This document shows, in pieces, positions 51,061 to 60,508 of a stretch of DNA of 64,000 nt. Each line of letters begins with the position of its first letter. Positions within the stretch are counted from its first letter, which is position 1. The stretch is from Micromonospora rifamycinica (GTDB taxonomy: Bacteria > Actinomycetota > Actinomycetes > Mycobacteriales > Micromonosporaceae). The stretch is from the NCBI RefSeq assembly GCF_900090265.1, contig NZ_LT607752.1:1612001-1676000 (forward strand), read 5' to 3'. A program made the translations under genes and the position numbers. Below the pieces are notes generated by a model, which was not told the DNA's origin, searched no databases, and was given only the letters and a program-made list of their open reading frames with translations.

Positions 51061-54000
51061 ATGAGCATCGCGATCGTTGGCACCTCGGTGGAGCTGCCGG
51101 GGGTGGACAGCCTGGACGGGTTCTGGCGCGTCATCAGCACCGGCACCAGCCTCACCAGGCCGTTCCCCCAGCACCGCCGGGAGACCCTGAGCGAGTACAT
51201 CCACTACGTGCGGGCCACCACCGTCGAGCCGGTGGACGACACCAGCCTGGACTTCCACCACGGCTGCTACCTCGACGCCGTGGACACCTTCGACTACGCC
51301 GTCTTCGGGATGACACCCCGGCAGGCCATGCTGACCGACCCGCACCACCGGATGGCGCTGCGCGCGATGTACCTCGCGTTCGAGGACGCCGGCTACTCCG
51401 CGGACCGGCTCCGCGGCAGCCGCACCGGGGTCTTCGTCGGCTTCGCCACCAACCCCGGGTCGACCTACATGGACTACCTCGCCCGGATCGAACCGTCGTC
51501 CGGCCAGCAGGCGATCACCGGCAACATCCCCGCCATGCTGGCCAACCGGCTGTCCCACCTGCTCGACCTGCGCGGCCCGAGCCTGGTGGTGGACACCGCC
51601 TGCTCGGCCACCCTGGTCGCCCTGCACCAGGCGAAGAACGCCCTGCTGGCGGGGGACTGCGACATGGCGGTGGTCGGCGGCGCGCGGATCGTCTTCGCCC
51701 CGGTCAAGCACCCGCACACCAACATCGGCATCGAGTCGTCCGACGGGGTCACCCGCACCTTCGACGAGGCCGCCGACGGCACCGGTTTCGGCGAGGGCGC
51801 CGGCGCGGTGGTCCTCAAGCGGACCGAACAGGCCGTCGCCGACGGCGACCAGATCTACGCCGTCATCCGGGGCAGCGCGGTCAACCACGACGGCCACACC
51901 GACGGCATCACCAGCCCGAGCTCCCAGGCGCAGGCCGAGCTGCTGCTCACCGCCTGGCGCAACGCCGGGATCGACCCGCGCACGCTCGGCTACTTCGAGG
52001 CGCACGGCACGGCCACCAGGGTCGGCGACCCGATCGAACACGAGGGCATCAAGCAGGCCTTCGCCCGGCACACCTCGGACCGGAGCTTCTGCGCCGTGGG
52101 TACGGTCAAGGCGAACGTCGGCCACCTCTTCGAGGGCTCCGGCGTGATCGGCCTGTTGAAGGCGGTGGCCGTGCTACGCCACCGGATGCTGCCGCCGCAG
52201 GCCAACTTCGTGAACCCCAACCCCAAGCTCGACTTCACCTCCGGCCCGTTGTTCGTGCCGACCGCCCTGCAACCGTGGGAGTCCCCCGACGGGCCGCGCC
52301 GCTGCGGGGTGAGCGCGTTCGGCCTCGGCGGCACCAACGCCCACGTGGTGGTGGAGGAGTACGTCGCGCCGCCGGCCGAGCCCGCGCCGCCCGGCGAACA
52401 CCTGTTCACGCTGAGCGCGGCCACCCCGAGGTCGCTGACCGGCCTGCTGCGCAGCTACCTCCGGTTCATCGACGACGGCGGGCTCGACGGCGTGGACTTC
52501 GCCGACGTCTGCCACACCACGCGGGTGTCGCGGTCGGCGCACCGCCACCGCGTCGCACTGGTGGTCTCCGGTCCGGACGACCTCCGCCGAGGGCTGGAGG
52601 AGCTGCTCGCCGGTGGTGGGCAGCCCGCCCTCGACGGCCCGCTCGGCGAGGTGGCGCAGGACTACCTGCGGGGAGCGGCCGTCGACTGGCAGCGGCTGGC
52701 GGCGGGCCGGGCCTACCGCACCGTCCACCTCCCCCGCTACGTCTTCGACGACAGCACCGCCTGGCTGGATTTTCCGCAGAACTGGCGGGAGACCATGTCG
52801 TTGGAGCGGGCCACCGAGCAGCATCCGGTGATCCACGACGTGGAGCTGAGGCCGATGCCGGCGCCCGCGCGGGTCACCGAGGACGCACGGATCCTCGCCC
52901 TGGTGGATCCGGCCACCGACGCCGGGACGGTGCTGGCCCCGGTGCTCTCCGACAGCAGCCTGGTCGTCCGGCTCGGTGACCGGTTCTCCCCCGACGACGA
53001 GGTCGTCGCCGCCGACAGTCCGGCGTCGTACGACCGTCTCGCCCGGCTCGTCGACGAACACGACATCACCCACCTGGTCTACGCGCTGGCCTTCGAGCAG
53101 ACCGCGGCGGACGACATCGAGGAGATCGAGCGGCGGACGACGAAGAACCTGTACGGCCTCTTCCACCTGGCCAAGGCGCTGATGGCGGCGGGCACCAAGC
53201 TCGACCTGGTGGTGCTGACCCGCAACGCGGTGGCCGCACGCGACGGTGACGCGACGGCGGTCACCGAGAACGCCGCGCTCGTCGGCCTCGGCAAGGTGCT
53301 CGTCCGGGAGTACCCGTACATCCGGGTCAAGCACGTCGACGTCGACCCGGCCGTGCCGGCGGCTGCGCTGCGCGCGGAGCTGCTCGCCGACGAGTACGGC
53401 CTGTCGGTCCTGCGCGGCGACGAACGGTTGCGTGAGGTCTTCGTCGAGGTCACCGAGATCGAACCGACGGTCGGTGCGCAGGGCACCCGGCCCTACCTCA
53501 GGTCCGGGGGCACCTACCTGATCACCGGAGGCACCGGCGCGCTCGGGCTCGCGGTCGCCCGGGACTTCGTCGACGCCCAGCCCGACATCACCGTGGTGCT
53601 GCTCAGCCGGTCCGGACTGCCCCCGCGCGACCAGTGGGACGAGCTGTCCACGGCGGGGCCGGACGGCCCGGTGCAGGGCCGGCTGCGGGTCGTGCGGGAG
53701 CTGGAGTCGCTGGGCGCGTCGGTGCACGCGGTGGCGGTCGACGCGGGCGACAGCAAGGCCCTCGCCGAGGCGGTCGGCGGGCTCCGGCACCGGTACGGCC
53801 GGATCGACGGGATCGTGCACGCCGCCGGGCTGCCGGGCGGCAGCACCGTCATGTTCCGTCAGCTCGACGACTTCGACGCGGTGGTGCGGGCCAAACTGCA
53901 CGCGGCGTTCGTGCTCGACGCGGTCACCCGCGACAACCCGCCGGACTTCATCGTCCACTTCTCCTCGGTCGCCGCGGTGTTCCCCGCCCCCGGACAGGCC

Positions 54001-54657
54001 GACTACGCCGCCGCCAACTACTACCTCGACAACCTGGCCAGGGCGCAGGCGGGCCGGGACTGCCACGTGATCGCGCTGGACTGGGTCGCGTGGAAGGAGA
54101 TCGGCATGGCGGTGGACTTCGGCACCAACGGCGACACCATGTTCAAGGCCATCCCGACCGCCGTGGGCCTGGCCGTCCTCGACGCCGGCCTGCGGTCGCG
54201 CCGGTCACGGCTGTTCGGCGGGGAACTCAACTACGGCGGGGAACTCGTCCACCTGCTGCGCTCCTACGACGTGGGGCTGTCCACCGACATCGAGGCCACC
54301 GTGGAGCGGCACATGCACGCGCTGGAGGCCCGGTTGGCCAAGGCCACCGAGAAGATCCGGGCCACCGTGTCGGCGGTGACGGTCGAGCTGGAGGGCCGGC
54401 CGGACGGCGACTACTCCGACACCGAGCGGTCGGTCGGGCAGTGTCTGGCGCTCGCGTTCGGCTACGACCGGCTCGACGTGGAGGCGGACTTCTTCGACCT
54501 GGGCGGTGACTCCCTGATGGCGGCCACCGTGGCCAGCAACATCTCGGTCTGCCACGGCGTGCCGTACGACGTGGCCGATCTGCTCGCCGACCGCACCGCC
54601 GCCGAGATCGCCTACCACGTCGAGGAGCTCGGCGAGTTCGGCGCCACCAGCAGCTGA
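51061..54657 (+). CDS. AT-less polyketide synthase, KS-KR-ACP
   Basis: The 1198-residue protein is a single module. KS (1-430) has Cys181 (DTACSAT), His315 (EAHGTAT) and His355 (KANVGHL). After a short linker comes the KR with its structural half (about 640-1090), NADPH motif LITGGTGALG near 821, and Ser969, Tyr982 and Asn986 all present. The ACP (about 1110-1190) has FFDLGGDSLMA with Ser1151. There is no AT, DH, ER or thioesterase. The extender must come from the discrete AT encoded upstream. It would make a beta-hydroxyacyl product in one round, unless it works iteratively. Confidence 0.93.
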   Translation: MSIAIVGTSVELPGVDSLDGFWRVISTGTSLTRPFPQHRRETLSEYIHYVRATTVEPVDDTSLDFHHGCYLDAVDTFDYAVFGMTPRQAMLTDPHHRMALRAMYLAFEDAGYSADRLRGSRTGVFVGFATNPGSTYMDYLARIEPSSGQQAITGNIPAMLANRLSHLLDLRGPSLVVDTACSATLVALHQAKNALLAGDCDMAVVGGARIVFAPVKHPHTNIGIESSDGVTRTFDEAADGTGFGEGAGAVVLKRTEQAVADGDQIYAVIRGSAVNHDGHTDGITSPSSQAQAELLLTAWRNAGIDPRTLGYFEAHGTATRVGDPIEHEGIKQAFARHTSDRSFCAVGTVKANVGHLFEGSGVIGLLKAVAVLRHRMLPPQANFVNPNPKLDFTSGPLFVPTALQPWESPDGPRRCGVSAFGLGGTNAHVVVEEYVAPPAEPAPPGEHLFTLSAATPRSLTGLLRSYLRFIDDGGLDGVDFADVCHTTRVSRSAHRHRVALVVSGPDDLRRGLEELLAGGGQPALDGPLGEVAQDYLRGAAVDWQRLAAGRAYRTVHLPRYVFDDSTAWLDFPQNWRETMSLERATEQHPVIHDVELRPMPAPARVTEDARILALVDPATDAGTVLAPVLSDSSLVVRLGDRFSPDDEVVAADSPASYDRLARLVDEHDITHLVYALAFEQTAADDIEEIERRTTKNLYGLFHLAKALMAAGTKLDLVVLTRNAVAARDGDATAVTENAALVGLGKVLVREYPYIRVKHVDVDPAVPAAALRAELLADEYGLSVLRGDERLREVFVEVTEIEPTVGAQGTRPYLRSGGTYLITGGTGALGLAVARDFVDAQPDITVVLLSRSGLPPRDQWDELSTAGPDGPVQGRLRVVRELESLGASVHAVAVDAGDSKALAEAVGGLRHRYGRIDGIVHAAGLPGGSTVMFRQLDDFDAVVRAKLHAAFVLDAVTRDNPPDFIVHFSSVAAVFPAPGQADYAAANYYLDNLARAQAGRDCHVIALDWVAWKEIGMAVDFGTNGDTMFKAIPTAVGLAVLDAGLRSRRSRLFGGELNYGGELVHLLRSYDVGLSTDIEATVERHMHALEARLAKATEKIRATVSAVTVELEGRPDGDYSDTERSVGQCLALAFGYDRLDVEADFFDLGGDSLMAATVASNISVCHGVPYDVADLLADRTAAEIAYHVEELGEFGATSS

Positions 54658-54674
54658 CCACGATCGGGGACGTC

Positions 54675-56042
54675 ATGACCGACATGACCACTGGACCACC
54701 GGTTCGCCAGATCGTCGGCTTCGCCGTGCCGCTGACCGTCGCCAGCCTGTTCCAGCAGGTGTACCTGCTGGTCGACAGCATCGTCGTCGGGCGCTACGTC
54801 GGCATCGACGGGCTCGCCGCGGTCGGCGCGAGCGGACCACTGTTCTACCTGCTGAACGCGATGTTCATCGGGTTGGGGACCGCGTTCACCATCCGGCTGG
54901 CGCACCTGCGCGGCGCGCGGCAGGACCGGGAGCGACGCGACGTCGTGGTGGCCCTGGCCACGGTCACGGTCTGCTGGGCGCTGGGCTGCATGCTGCTGGT
55001 CACCGTGCTGGCCGGGCCGGTCCTGGCCCTGATGGGCATCACGGGTGACCTGGCGGAGCAGTGCGCCCACTTCATCGGGGTGCTGTCCGTCGGTTTCCCC
55101 GGCATCTTCGGATCCGCCGCGGTCAGCGCCTACCTGCGCGGGCTGGGCAACTCGCGGGCGGCGATGTGGGTGCAGGCGTCCGGGAACCTGATCAACATCG
55201 CGCTGGCGTTGTTCTTCGTCGGCGGTCTCGGGCTCGGCATCGGCGGCGCCGCGATGGCGACCGCGACGGCGACCACGGTGGCGATGGTGGTGGGTGTCGT
55301 CGCGGCGGGACGGCTCTATCCGCTGCCACGGGGCCGGCCGAGCCGTCGGGCGGTGACCGGTGAGCTGTCCGACGCCACCCGGCTCGGCTTTCCGCTGGCC
55401 ACCCAGCACATCATCCTCGCCGCCGGGATCATGGTGCTGGTCTGGATCATCGAGGCGTACGGCGAGGTGGTGATGGCGGCGTTCACCATCGTCTCGCGGA
55501 TCGAGGCGTTCACCGCCCTGCCCTTCCTGTCGCTGTCTGGCGCGATGGTGACGTTCGCGGCGCAGAACCTCGGCGCCGGCCACACCGAGCGGGCGCGGTA
55601 CGGCCTGCTGCGGGCGCTCGGGCTGACCGTCGGCCTGACGGTGCTGGTCTCCATCGTGGTCGTCGTGGCGCACCGCCCCATCGCCGCGCTGTTCACCGAC
55701 GACGAGGCGACCCGCCGGGTCACCGGGCAGTACCTCCTGATCATCTTTCCGTTCCTGGCGCTCTACACCGTCATGGTCGTGCTGCACGGCTACCTCAACG
55801 GCGCCCGGCGGACGACCGCGCCGCTGATCTGCACCATCGTCGCCTTCGTCATGGTGCAGCTCCCCTTCGCCTACCTGCTCAACGGGCCGCTGGGCATCCA
55901 GGCCGTGATGTGGGCCGTGGTCGCGAGCTGGACCACCGGGCTGACGTACACGGTCTTCTGCCTGCGTCGCGTCCTGGCGCCGCGGCGTACCCCGCTCGCC
56001 GACACCCCGTCCCGCTCCGTGGAGGTGCCCAGCTCACCATGA
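54675..56042 (+). CDS. MATE-family efflux transporter
   Basis: A 455-residue protein with twelve predicted membrane helices in two halves, MATE-type (FAVPLTVASLFQQVYLLVDSIVVGRYVG at the N-terminus; VSAYLRGLGNSR, FTIVSRIEAFTALPFLSLSGAMVTFAAQNLGAG). Likely the exporter of the cluster product or a self-resistance pump. It lies between the PKS and the condensation-domain gene, whose ATG overlaps its stop. Confidence 0.92.
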   Translation: MTDMTTGPPVRQIVGFAVPLTVASLFQQVYLLVDSIVVGRYVGIDGLAAVGASGPLFYLLNAMFIGLGTAFTIRLAHLRGARQDRERRDVVVALATVTVCWALGCMLLVTVLAGPVLALMGITGDLAEQCAHFIGVLSVGFPGIFGSAAVSAYLRGLGNSRAAMWVQASGNLINIALALFFVGGLGLGIGGAAMATATATTVAMVVGVVAAGRLYPLPRGRPSRRAVTGELSDATRLGFPLATQHIILAAGIMVLVWIIEAYGEVVMAAFTIVSRIEAFTALPFLSLSGAMVTFAAQNLGAGHTERARYGLLRALGLTVGLTVLVSIVVVVAHRPIAALFTDDEATRRVTGQYLLIIFPFLALYTVMVVLHGYLNGARRTTAPLICTIVAFVMVQLPFAYLLNGPLGIQAVMWAVVASWTTGLTYTVFCLRRVLAPRRTPLADTPSRSVEVPSSP

Positions 56043-57442
56043 TCACCATGCGTACGACCGAGGTGGAGTTCCACGGTGGTCGCGTCCGCACCGCCCCGCT
56101 GACCTGGGGACAGGAGGTCATCTGGGACCTCATGCGCGACTGGGAGAACGCCCGGACCTTCGCCGTGCTCACCCGCTGGATGCCGGTCCCCCTGGTGCTG
56201 GGCCTCGACGCCGTGCGGGAGGGCATCGGCGACCTGATGCGGCGGCACGAGGCGCTCCGGACGCGGTACCACCGCACGCCCACCGGCGACGGCACCCAGG
56301 AGGTGCTCGCCGCCGGGTCACTGCCGGTCGAACTCGTCGACCGGTCGATCGAGGACCCCACGGACTGGACGGACATCGTCACCGAGTGCCTGGCCCGCAA
56401 CGCCGCGGGCGGCTTCGACCACGAGACCGACCTGCCGGTCCGCTTCTCGGTGATCCTCCAGGACGGCATCCCGATCCTGCTCACCTTCGCCGTCTCCCAC
56501 CTGTCCGCGGACTTCATCAGCGCCGACCTGCTCGTCGCCGACCTGACCGCGCTGCTGCGCGCCCGGGTGGACGGCAGGCCGGTACCCCCGGCCCGGCCGG
56601 CGCTCCAGCCGGCCGACCTGGCGGCCCGCGAGGAGCGGCCGGAGGGGCAGCTGCTGGACATCGAGGCGACGAGGTTCATCCAGCGGCAGCTCAGCCGCAC
56701 CCACCCGGACATGCTGCCGCCGCGGGCGACGCCCGTCACGCCACGGTTCCACCGGGGGCAACTGGAGTCCGACGCCGTCGCGATGGCGGTGGGACCGGCG
56801 GCCCGCCGGTACCGGACGACCCCCTCCACGATCCTGCTGTCCGTCTTCACGGCGCTGATGCGCAGTGTCCTGCCGGGGCCGGTCTGTCCGGTCGACATCA
56901 TGCTGAGCAACCGCATGGAGCCCGAGCTGGCCACCATGGTGTGCAGTCTCAGCCAGGGCATCATGACGGTGGTCGAGCTGGGCGGCGACTCGTTCGCCGA
57001 GCTGGTCGCGCAGTGCACGGCCGTGCTGACCGAGGCGCGCAGCCACGGTCGGCACCGCCAACGCACCACCCTGGGCCTGATCAGCAGGGCGGCCGCCCGA
57101 CGCGGTTGCCAGTTCAACGACATCTGGTCGCAGCTTCCCGGACGCCCCCGCCCACCCGCCACCCTCGCGGAGCTGTCGGCGGTCACCGCCAGCAGCAGCT
57201 TCTCCTGGGTCGAGCGGGTGGCGGAGAAGAACAAGGATCTCTTCATGGGCATCCGGGGCACCGCGGAGCGCATCCACCTGTCCCTCTTCGTCGACACGGC
57301 CCTGCTGCCCCCCGGCGACATCCGGGCCTTCCTCGACACCTTCGAACGGACCGTCGTGACACTCGCCTTCGAGGACGTCCCGCTGGACCAGGTCGCGCGC
57401 TGGTTCACCGAGAGCTGTGCCCGGTACGCCCGGGACCGGTGA
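56039..57442 (+). CDS. Stand-alone condensation-domain acyltransferase
   Basis: ATG 56039 overlaps the MATE stop (ATGA). The 467-residue protein is a single NRPS-type condensation domain: LTWGQEVIWDLM at the start, RRHEALRTRYH, the HHxxxDG region reading FAVSHLSADFIS (His154 and Asp158 kept; first His is Ser, Gly is Phe), and DVPLDQVARWF near the end. It probably transfers the PKS-bound acyl group onto an alcohol or amine, like PapA5-type or trans-acting C domains. No NRPS adenylation domain is in the window, so a free acceptor is likely. It converges on the SARP gene. Confidence 0.85.
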   Translation: MITMRTTEVEFHGGRVRTAPLTWGQEVIWDLMRDWENARTFAVLTRWMPVPLVLGLDAVREGIGDLMRRHEALRTRYHRTPTGDGTQEVLAAGSLPVELVDRSIEDPTDWTDIVTECLARNAAGGFDHETDLPVRFSVILQDGIPILLTFAVSHLSADFISADLLVADLTALLRARVDGRPVPPARPALQPADLAAREERPEGQLLDIEATRFIQRQLSRTHPDMLPPRATPVTPRFHRGQLESDAVAMAVGPAARRYRTTPSTILLSVFTALMRSVLPGPVCPVDIMLSNRMEPELATMVCSLSQGIMTVVELGGDSFAELVAQCTAVLTEARSHGRHRQRTTLGLISRAAARRGCQFNDIWSQLPGRPRPPATLAELSAVTASSSFSWVERVAEKNKDLFMGIRGTAERIHLSLFVDTALLPPGDIRAFLDTFERTVVTLAFEDVPLDQVARWFTESCARYARDR

Positions 57443-57452
57443 CGGACGGCGG

Positions 57453-58295
57453 CTAACGGGCGCGGGCACGCTGGAGGACGAGGTGGTCGAGCAGCTGGGT
57501 CAACCCGTCCTCGCGCGGCGCCACCTCCAGCGCCCGGTCGTCGGTGAGGATCGCCTGCTGGAGCAGGTGCAGCCGCTTGGACGGCTCCAACCCCAGCTCC
57601 TGCACCATCGACGCCCGCAGCCGGTGGAACACCGCCAGCGCCTCGCGTCGCTGGCCGCTGCGGTGCAGCGCCACCATCAGCTGCGCGCACAGGTTCTCGT
57701 TCAGCCGGTGCTCGGCGATCAGCAGGGTGAGGTCGGCCAGTACGTCCTGGTGGTGGCCGAGCCGTAGGCGCGCCTCGATGCACTGCTCGACGGTGGCGAG
57801 CCGGGTCTCCTCCAGCGCCTTGAGCCGGGGCCCGGCCACCACGCCGGCACGCACGTCGGCCAGCGCCGGCCCGCGCCAGAGGGCACAGGCGCGCACCAGC
57901 AGGGCCGCCGCGTCGACGTGGTCACCGGCCGCCAGCGCACGCCGGCCGGCCGAGGCCAACTGCTCGAACCGGCGCAGGTCGAACTCGTCCGGGCCGACCC
58001 GTAGCAGGTAGCCGCCGGGGACGGTGACCAGCACCCGCCGGGCCACCTCGGCGACCGGCACGTCGAGCAGGGCGGCGAAGCACTTGCGGAGCTGGAGCAC
58101 GTACGTCTGGAGGGTGGTCGGCGCGCTGACCGGTGGGGACGCCCCCCACAACTCCCTGGTCAACGCGGTGGCCTGCACGGTCTGGTCAGCGTGGAGCAAC
58201 AGCAGGCCCAGCACGCTACGGGGCTTCGGGGCGGTCGGCGTGGCGGTGCGACCGGAGCGGGCGAGCACGAGCGGTCCCAGGATCTGGATCTCCAT
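57453..58295 (-). CDS. SARP-family transcriptional activator
   Basis: The 280-residue AfsR/SARP protein without ATPase domain has the OmpR-like winged helix at residues 1-95 (MEIQILGPLVLARSG, PKPRSVLGLLLLHAD, TLQTYVLQLRK, GYLLRVGPDEFDL) and the bacterial transcriptional activator domain at about 100-245. GGGGGAGAGG precedes ATG 58295. Small SARPs of this type activate antibiotic clusters by binding heptamer direct repeats; the repeats near 49014-49032 are a candidate target. Confidence 0.92.
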   Translation of the reverse strand: MEIQILGPLVLARSGRTATPTAPKPRSVLGLLLLHADQTVQATALTRELWGASPPVSAPTTLQTYVLQLRKCFAALLDVPVAEVARRVLVTVPGGYLLRVGPDEFDLRRFEQLASAGRRALAAGDHVDAAALLVRACALWRGPALADVRAGVVAGPRLKALEETRLATVEQCIEARLRLGHHQDVLADLTLLIAEHRLNENLCAQLMVALHRSGQRREALAVFHRLRASMVQELGLEPSKRLHLLQQAILTDDRALEVAPREDGLTQLLDHLVLQRARAR

Positions 58296-58408
58296 GGCCT
58301 CTCCCCCGGAAAGCGATCTGCATTCTGCGCGACGTGCTGCGGGGACACCCGAAAAAATGCGACAGCCTTACCCATCAGCATAGATGGACGTCAGGTTCGA
58401 CTGCGATG

Positions 58409-59785
58409 CTAGCGGGTTTTCGGGCCGCCGTCGTCGATTGTTCGAGCCGTCTTCGAGGACGACCCGGCGCGGCGCAGCGCGGCGACCCCGGTGCGCCACA
58501 GGATGTCCGGACGACGCAGCCGGTCGGGACCGGCCGTCAGGTTGACGACCTCCAGGAAGGCCCGGTGCACCACCTCGTCGGTCACCGTCGCGTTCTGCAC
58601 CGCCTCGGCCAGGCCACGGCGCAGCCGCCAGCCGAAGGGTCGGGCGGTGGTCACGTGCGGGAGGTAGCAGTCCTGCGCGGCGGAGAAGTCCCAGGCGTCG
58701 TCCACCACCGCGCGCACCCGCCGGAAGTACCCGTGCGCCGGCCCGTCCAGCGCGCCGGGCTCGGCCAGCCACTCGGCCAACGCGAGGGCCTGCATCGCCG
58801 CCACCGAGATGCCCTGCCCGTAGGTCGGGTTGAACGAGGCGACCGCGTCGCCGATCGCGACCAAGCCGGCCGGGAACCGGTCCAGCCGATCGAACTCGCG
58901 GCGGACGCTGTCCGGGAAACGGTGCACGCGCACCTCGTCGGCCGGCTCGCACGCCGCCGGCAGCGCCTGGAGCGCAGGGGCCGGATCCGCGCGGCAGCGG
59001 GCCAGGAACTCGCCCAGGTCACGGCCCGGCCGCCGGTCGCCGTAGCCGCTGACCAGCGTCAGCCAACGGTTCCCCTCGACCGGGGTCATCGAGCTGGGTC
59101 CGGTCAGCGCCCTGCTCGGCGTGTAGACCGAGTACACCGCCACGTGCCCGGCCAGCCGCTGGCCGGGCTCCCGATGGAACAGGCAGGTGGCGTAGCCGAG
59201 GTCCAGGGCCATCCGGCGCTTGGCCGGCGCCGGGTAACCGATCCGGCCCAACCAGTCGGCCAGCCGGCTGGACCGCCCGGTCGCGTCCACCACCAGGGTC
59301 GCGCCGTGGCGCTGGGCACCGGTGGCACCCGGCGGGCGGACCAGCGCCCCGTCCACCCGGCCGGCGGTCGCGGTGAGCCCGACGGCGGTGCCCCCGACCA
59401 GGGCGACGTTCGGCAGCGCGAGGACCCGCCGACGGATGTGCCACTCCAGGAACGGGCGCGACACGCTGACCACGCTGCCGCCGCGCACCGGGACCTTGGC
59501 CCGGCCGTTGAGGAACCACTGCGCCCCGCCGGGACCGCTGGTGACCAGCTGGCCGCCCTCGCGCACCAGTTGCCGGACGATGCCGGGCAGCAGCCGGTCG
59601 ATGACGGTCCGACCCCGGCCGAGCAGGGTGTGCGCCTGGCTGCCGTGCGGCGTGCCGCGGCGGAGCACCGGCGCGTCCTCCAGCAGGTCGGGTTCGACGA
59701 TCCACACCTGCTCGGCGTGGTCGGCCAGGACCCGCGCGGCGACCAGGCCGGCGATGCTGCCGCCGAGGACGAGGGCGGTCTCCAT
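58409..59785 (-). CDS. FAD-dependent monooxygenase, MonCI/Lsd18-like epoxidase group
   Basis: The 458-residue flavoprotein has ALVLGGSIAGLVAARVLADH at the N-terminus, then VIDRLLPGI after RRGTPHGSQAHTL, a sequence order familiar from MonCI/Lsd18-type polyether epoxidases. VVDATGRSSRLADWL and GDAVASFNPTYGQGISVAAM complete the FAD binding. It may epoxidise or hydroxylate the polyketide; the PKS itself makes no double bond (no DH), so the substrate is unclear. Its ATG overlaps the PPTase stop by one base. Confidence 0.8.
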   Translation of the reverse strand: METALVLGGSIAGLVAARVLADHAEQVWIVEPDLLEDAPVLRRGTPHGSQAHTLLGRGRTVIDRLLPGIVRQLVREGGQLVTSGPGGAQWFLNGRAKVPVRGGSVVSVSRPFLEWHIRRRVLALPNVALVGGTAVGLTATAGRVDGALVRPPGATGAQRHGATLVVDATGRSSRLADWLGRIGYPAPAKRRMALDLGYATCLFHREPGQRLAGHVAVYSVYTPSRALTGPSSMTPVEGNRWLTLVSGYGDRRPGRDLGEFLARCRADPAPALQALPAACEPADEVRVHRFPDSVRREFDRLDRFPAGLVAIGDAVASFNPTYGQGISVAAMQALALAEWLAEPGALDGPAHGYFRRVRAVVDDAWDFSAAQDCYLPHVTTARPFGWRLRRGLAEAVQNATVTDEVVHRAFLEVVNLTAGPDRLRRPDILWRTGVAALRRAGSSSKTARTIDDGGPKTR

Positions 59786-60363
59786 CAGCGGCGCACCCGG
59801 CGGTGGGCGATCGCCAGCACGTGGCCGGGCAGCTCCCGGTGGGTGACCAGGACGTCGGGGTCGTCGACGGTGGAGCGCCAGGCCGGCGGCTGCGGCGGGG
59901 CGGTGCGTAACCGCAGCAGCCGGCCCCCGCGCAGCCCGGTGCCGTAGAGCTTGGCCACCGCCTCCTTACCGGTCCACAGGGACAGGAAGCCGACGTCGAG
60001 ACGTTCGACCGGCTGCCCCCGGAGCCAGTCGGTGTCCTCGGCGGCGAACCACCGTCGGCTCAGCGCGAGCGCGGGCAGCTGTCGCACCGCCTCCACGTCG
60101 ACGCCGACCGGTCCGAGCCGGGACACCGCCACCGCGACCAGTCCACCGGTGTGGCTGACGCTGGCGTGCCACCCCGTGGCGACGCCGCGCAGCAGCGGCG
60201 CACCCCGGGCCGCCCGGTCGACCACGACCGCGTCCACCGGGGCACCGGCCATCGCCGCGGCCGTCCCGGCCAGCAGGGCACGGGCCGTCACCCGTCCGTC
60301 GCCCGCGCGGCGGTCCAGCCGCACCACCAGATCCGGTGGCACCGCGGTCAGCACCACACCCAC
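59785..60363 (-). CDS. 4'-Phosphopantetheinyl transferase (Sfp-type)
   Basis: The 192-residue protein has the family motifs HASVSHTGGLVAVAVS, GVDVE (metal-binding Asp and Glu) and SLWTGKEAVAKLYGTGL. It converts apo-ACP to holo-ACP, and the ACP of the neighbouring PKS is the obvious client. It starts at GTG 60363 (VGVVLTAVPP) and is coupled to the flavin monooxygenase by a one-base overlap (TGATG). Confidence 0.92.
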   Translation of the reverse strand: MGVVLTAVPPDLVVRLDRRAGDGRVTARALLAGTAAAMAGAPVDAVVVDRAARGAPLLRGVATGWHASVSHTGGLVAVAVSRLGPVGVDVEAVRQLPALALSRRWFAAEDTDWLRGQPVERLDVGFLSLWTGKEAVAKLYGTGLRGGRLLRLRTAPPQPPAWRSTVDDPDVLVTHRELPGHVLAIAHRRVRR

Positions 60364-60508
60364 CCGGCCCCCACAGGTCCGTTCCGAGAATTGTCAGCAC
60401 ACCCCGGCCGATGCGAGGATCCGTCGGACCGGTGTCGACGATACCGAGGTGGCACACCTTTCCGACCCGCGCTTCTCTGGACATTCACTAGAGCCTCAGT
60501 GGAGAACG
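60364..60508. promoter_or_regulatory. Divergent promoter region between PPTase and methyltransferase genes
   Basis: A 145-base spacer between divergent starts. It includes GGAG 5 bases before ATG 60509 and a moderately AT-rich centre (CATTCACTAGAG near 60482). No clear palindrome or paired boxes were found. Confidence 0.35.
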
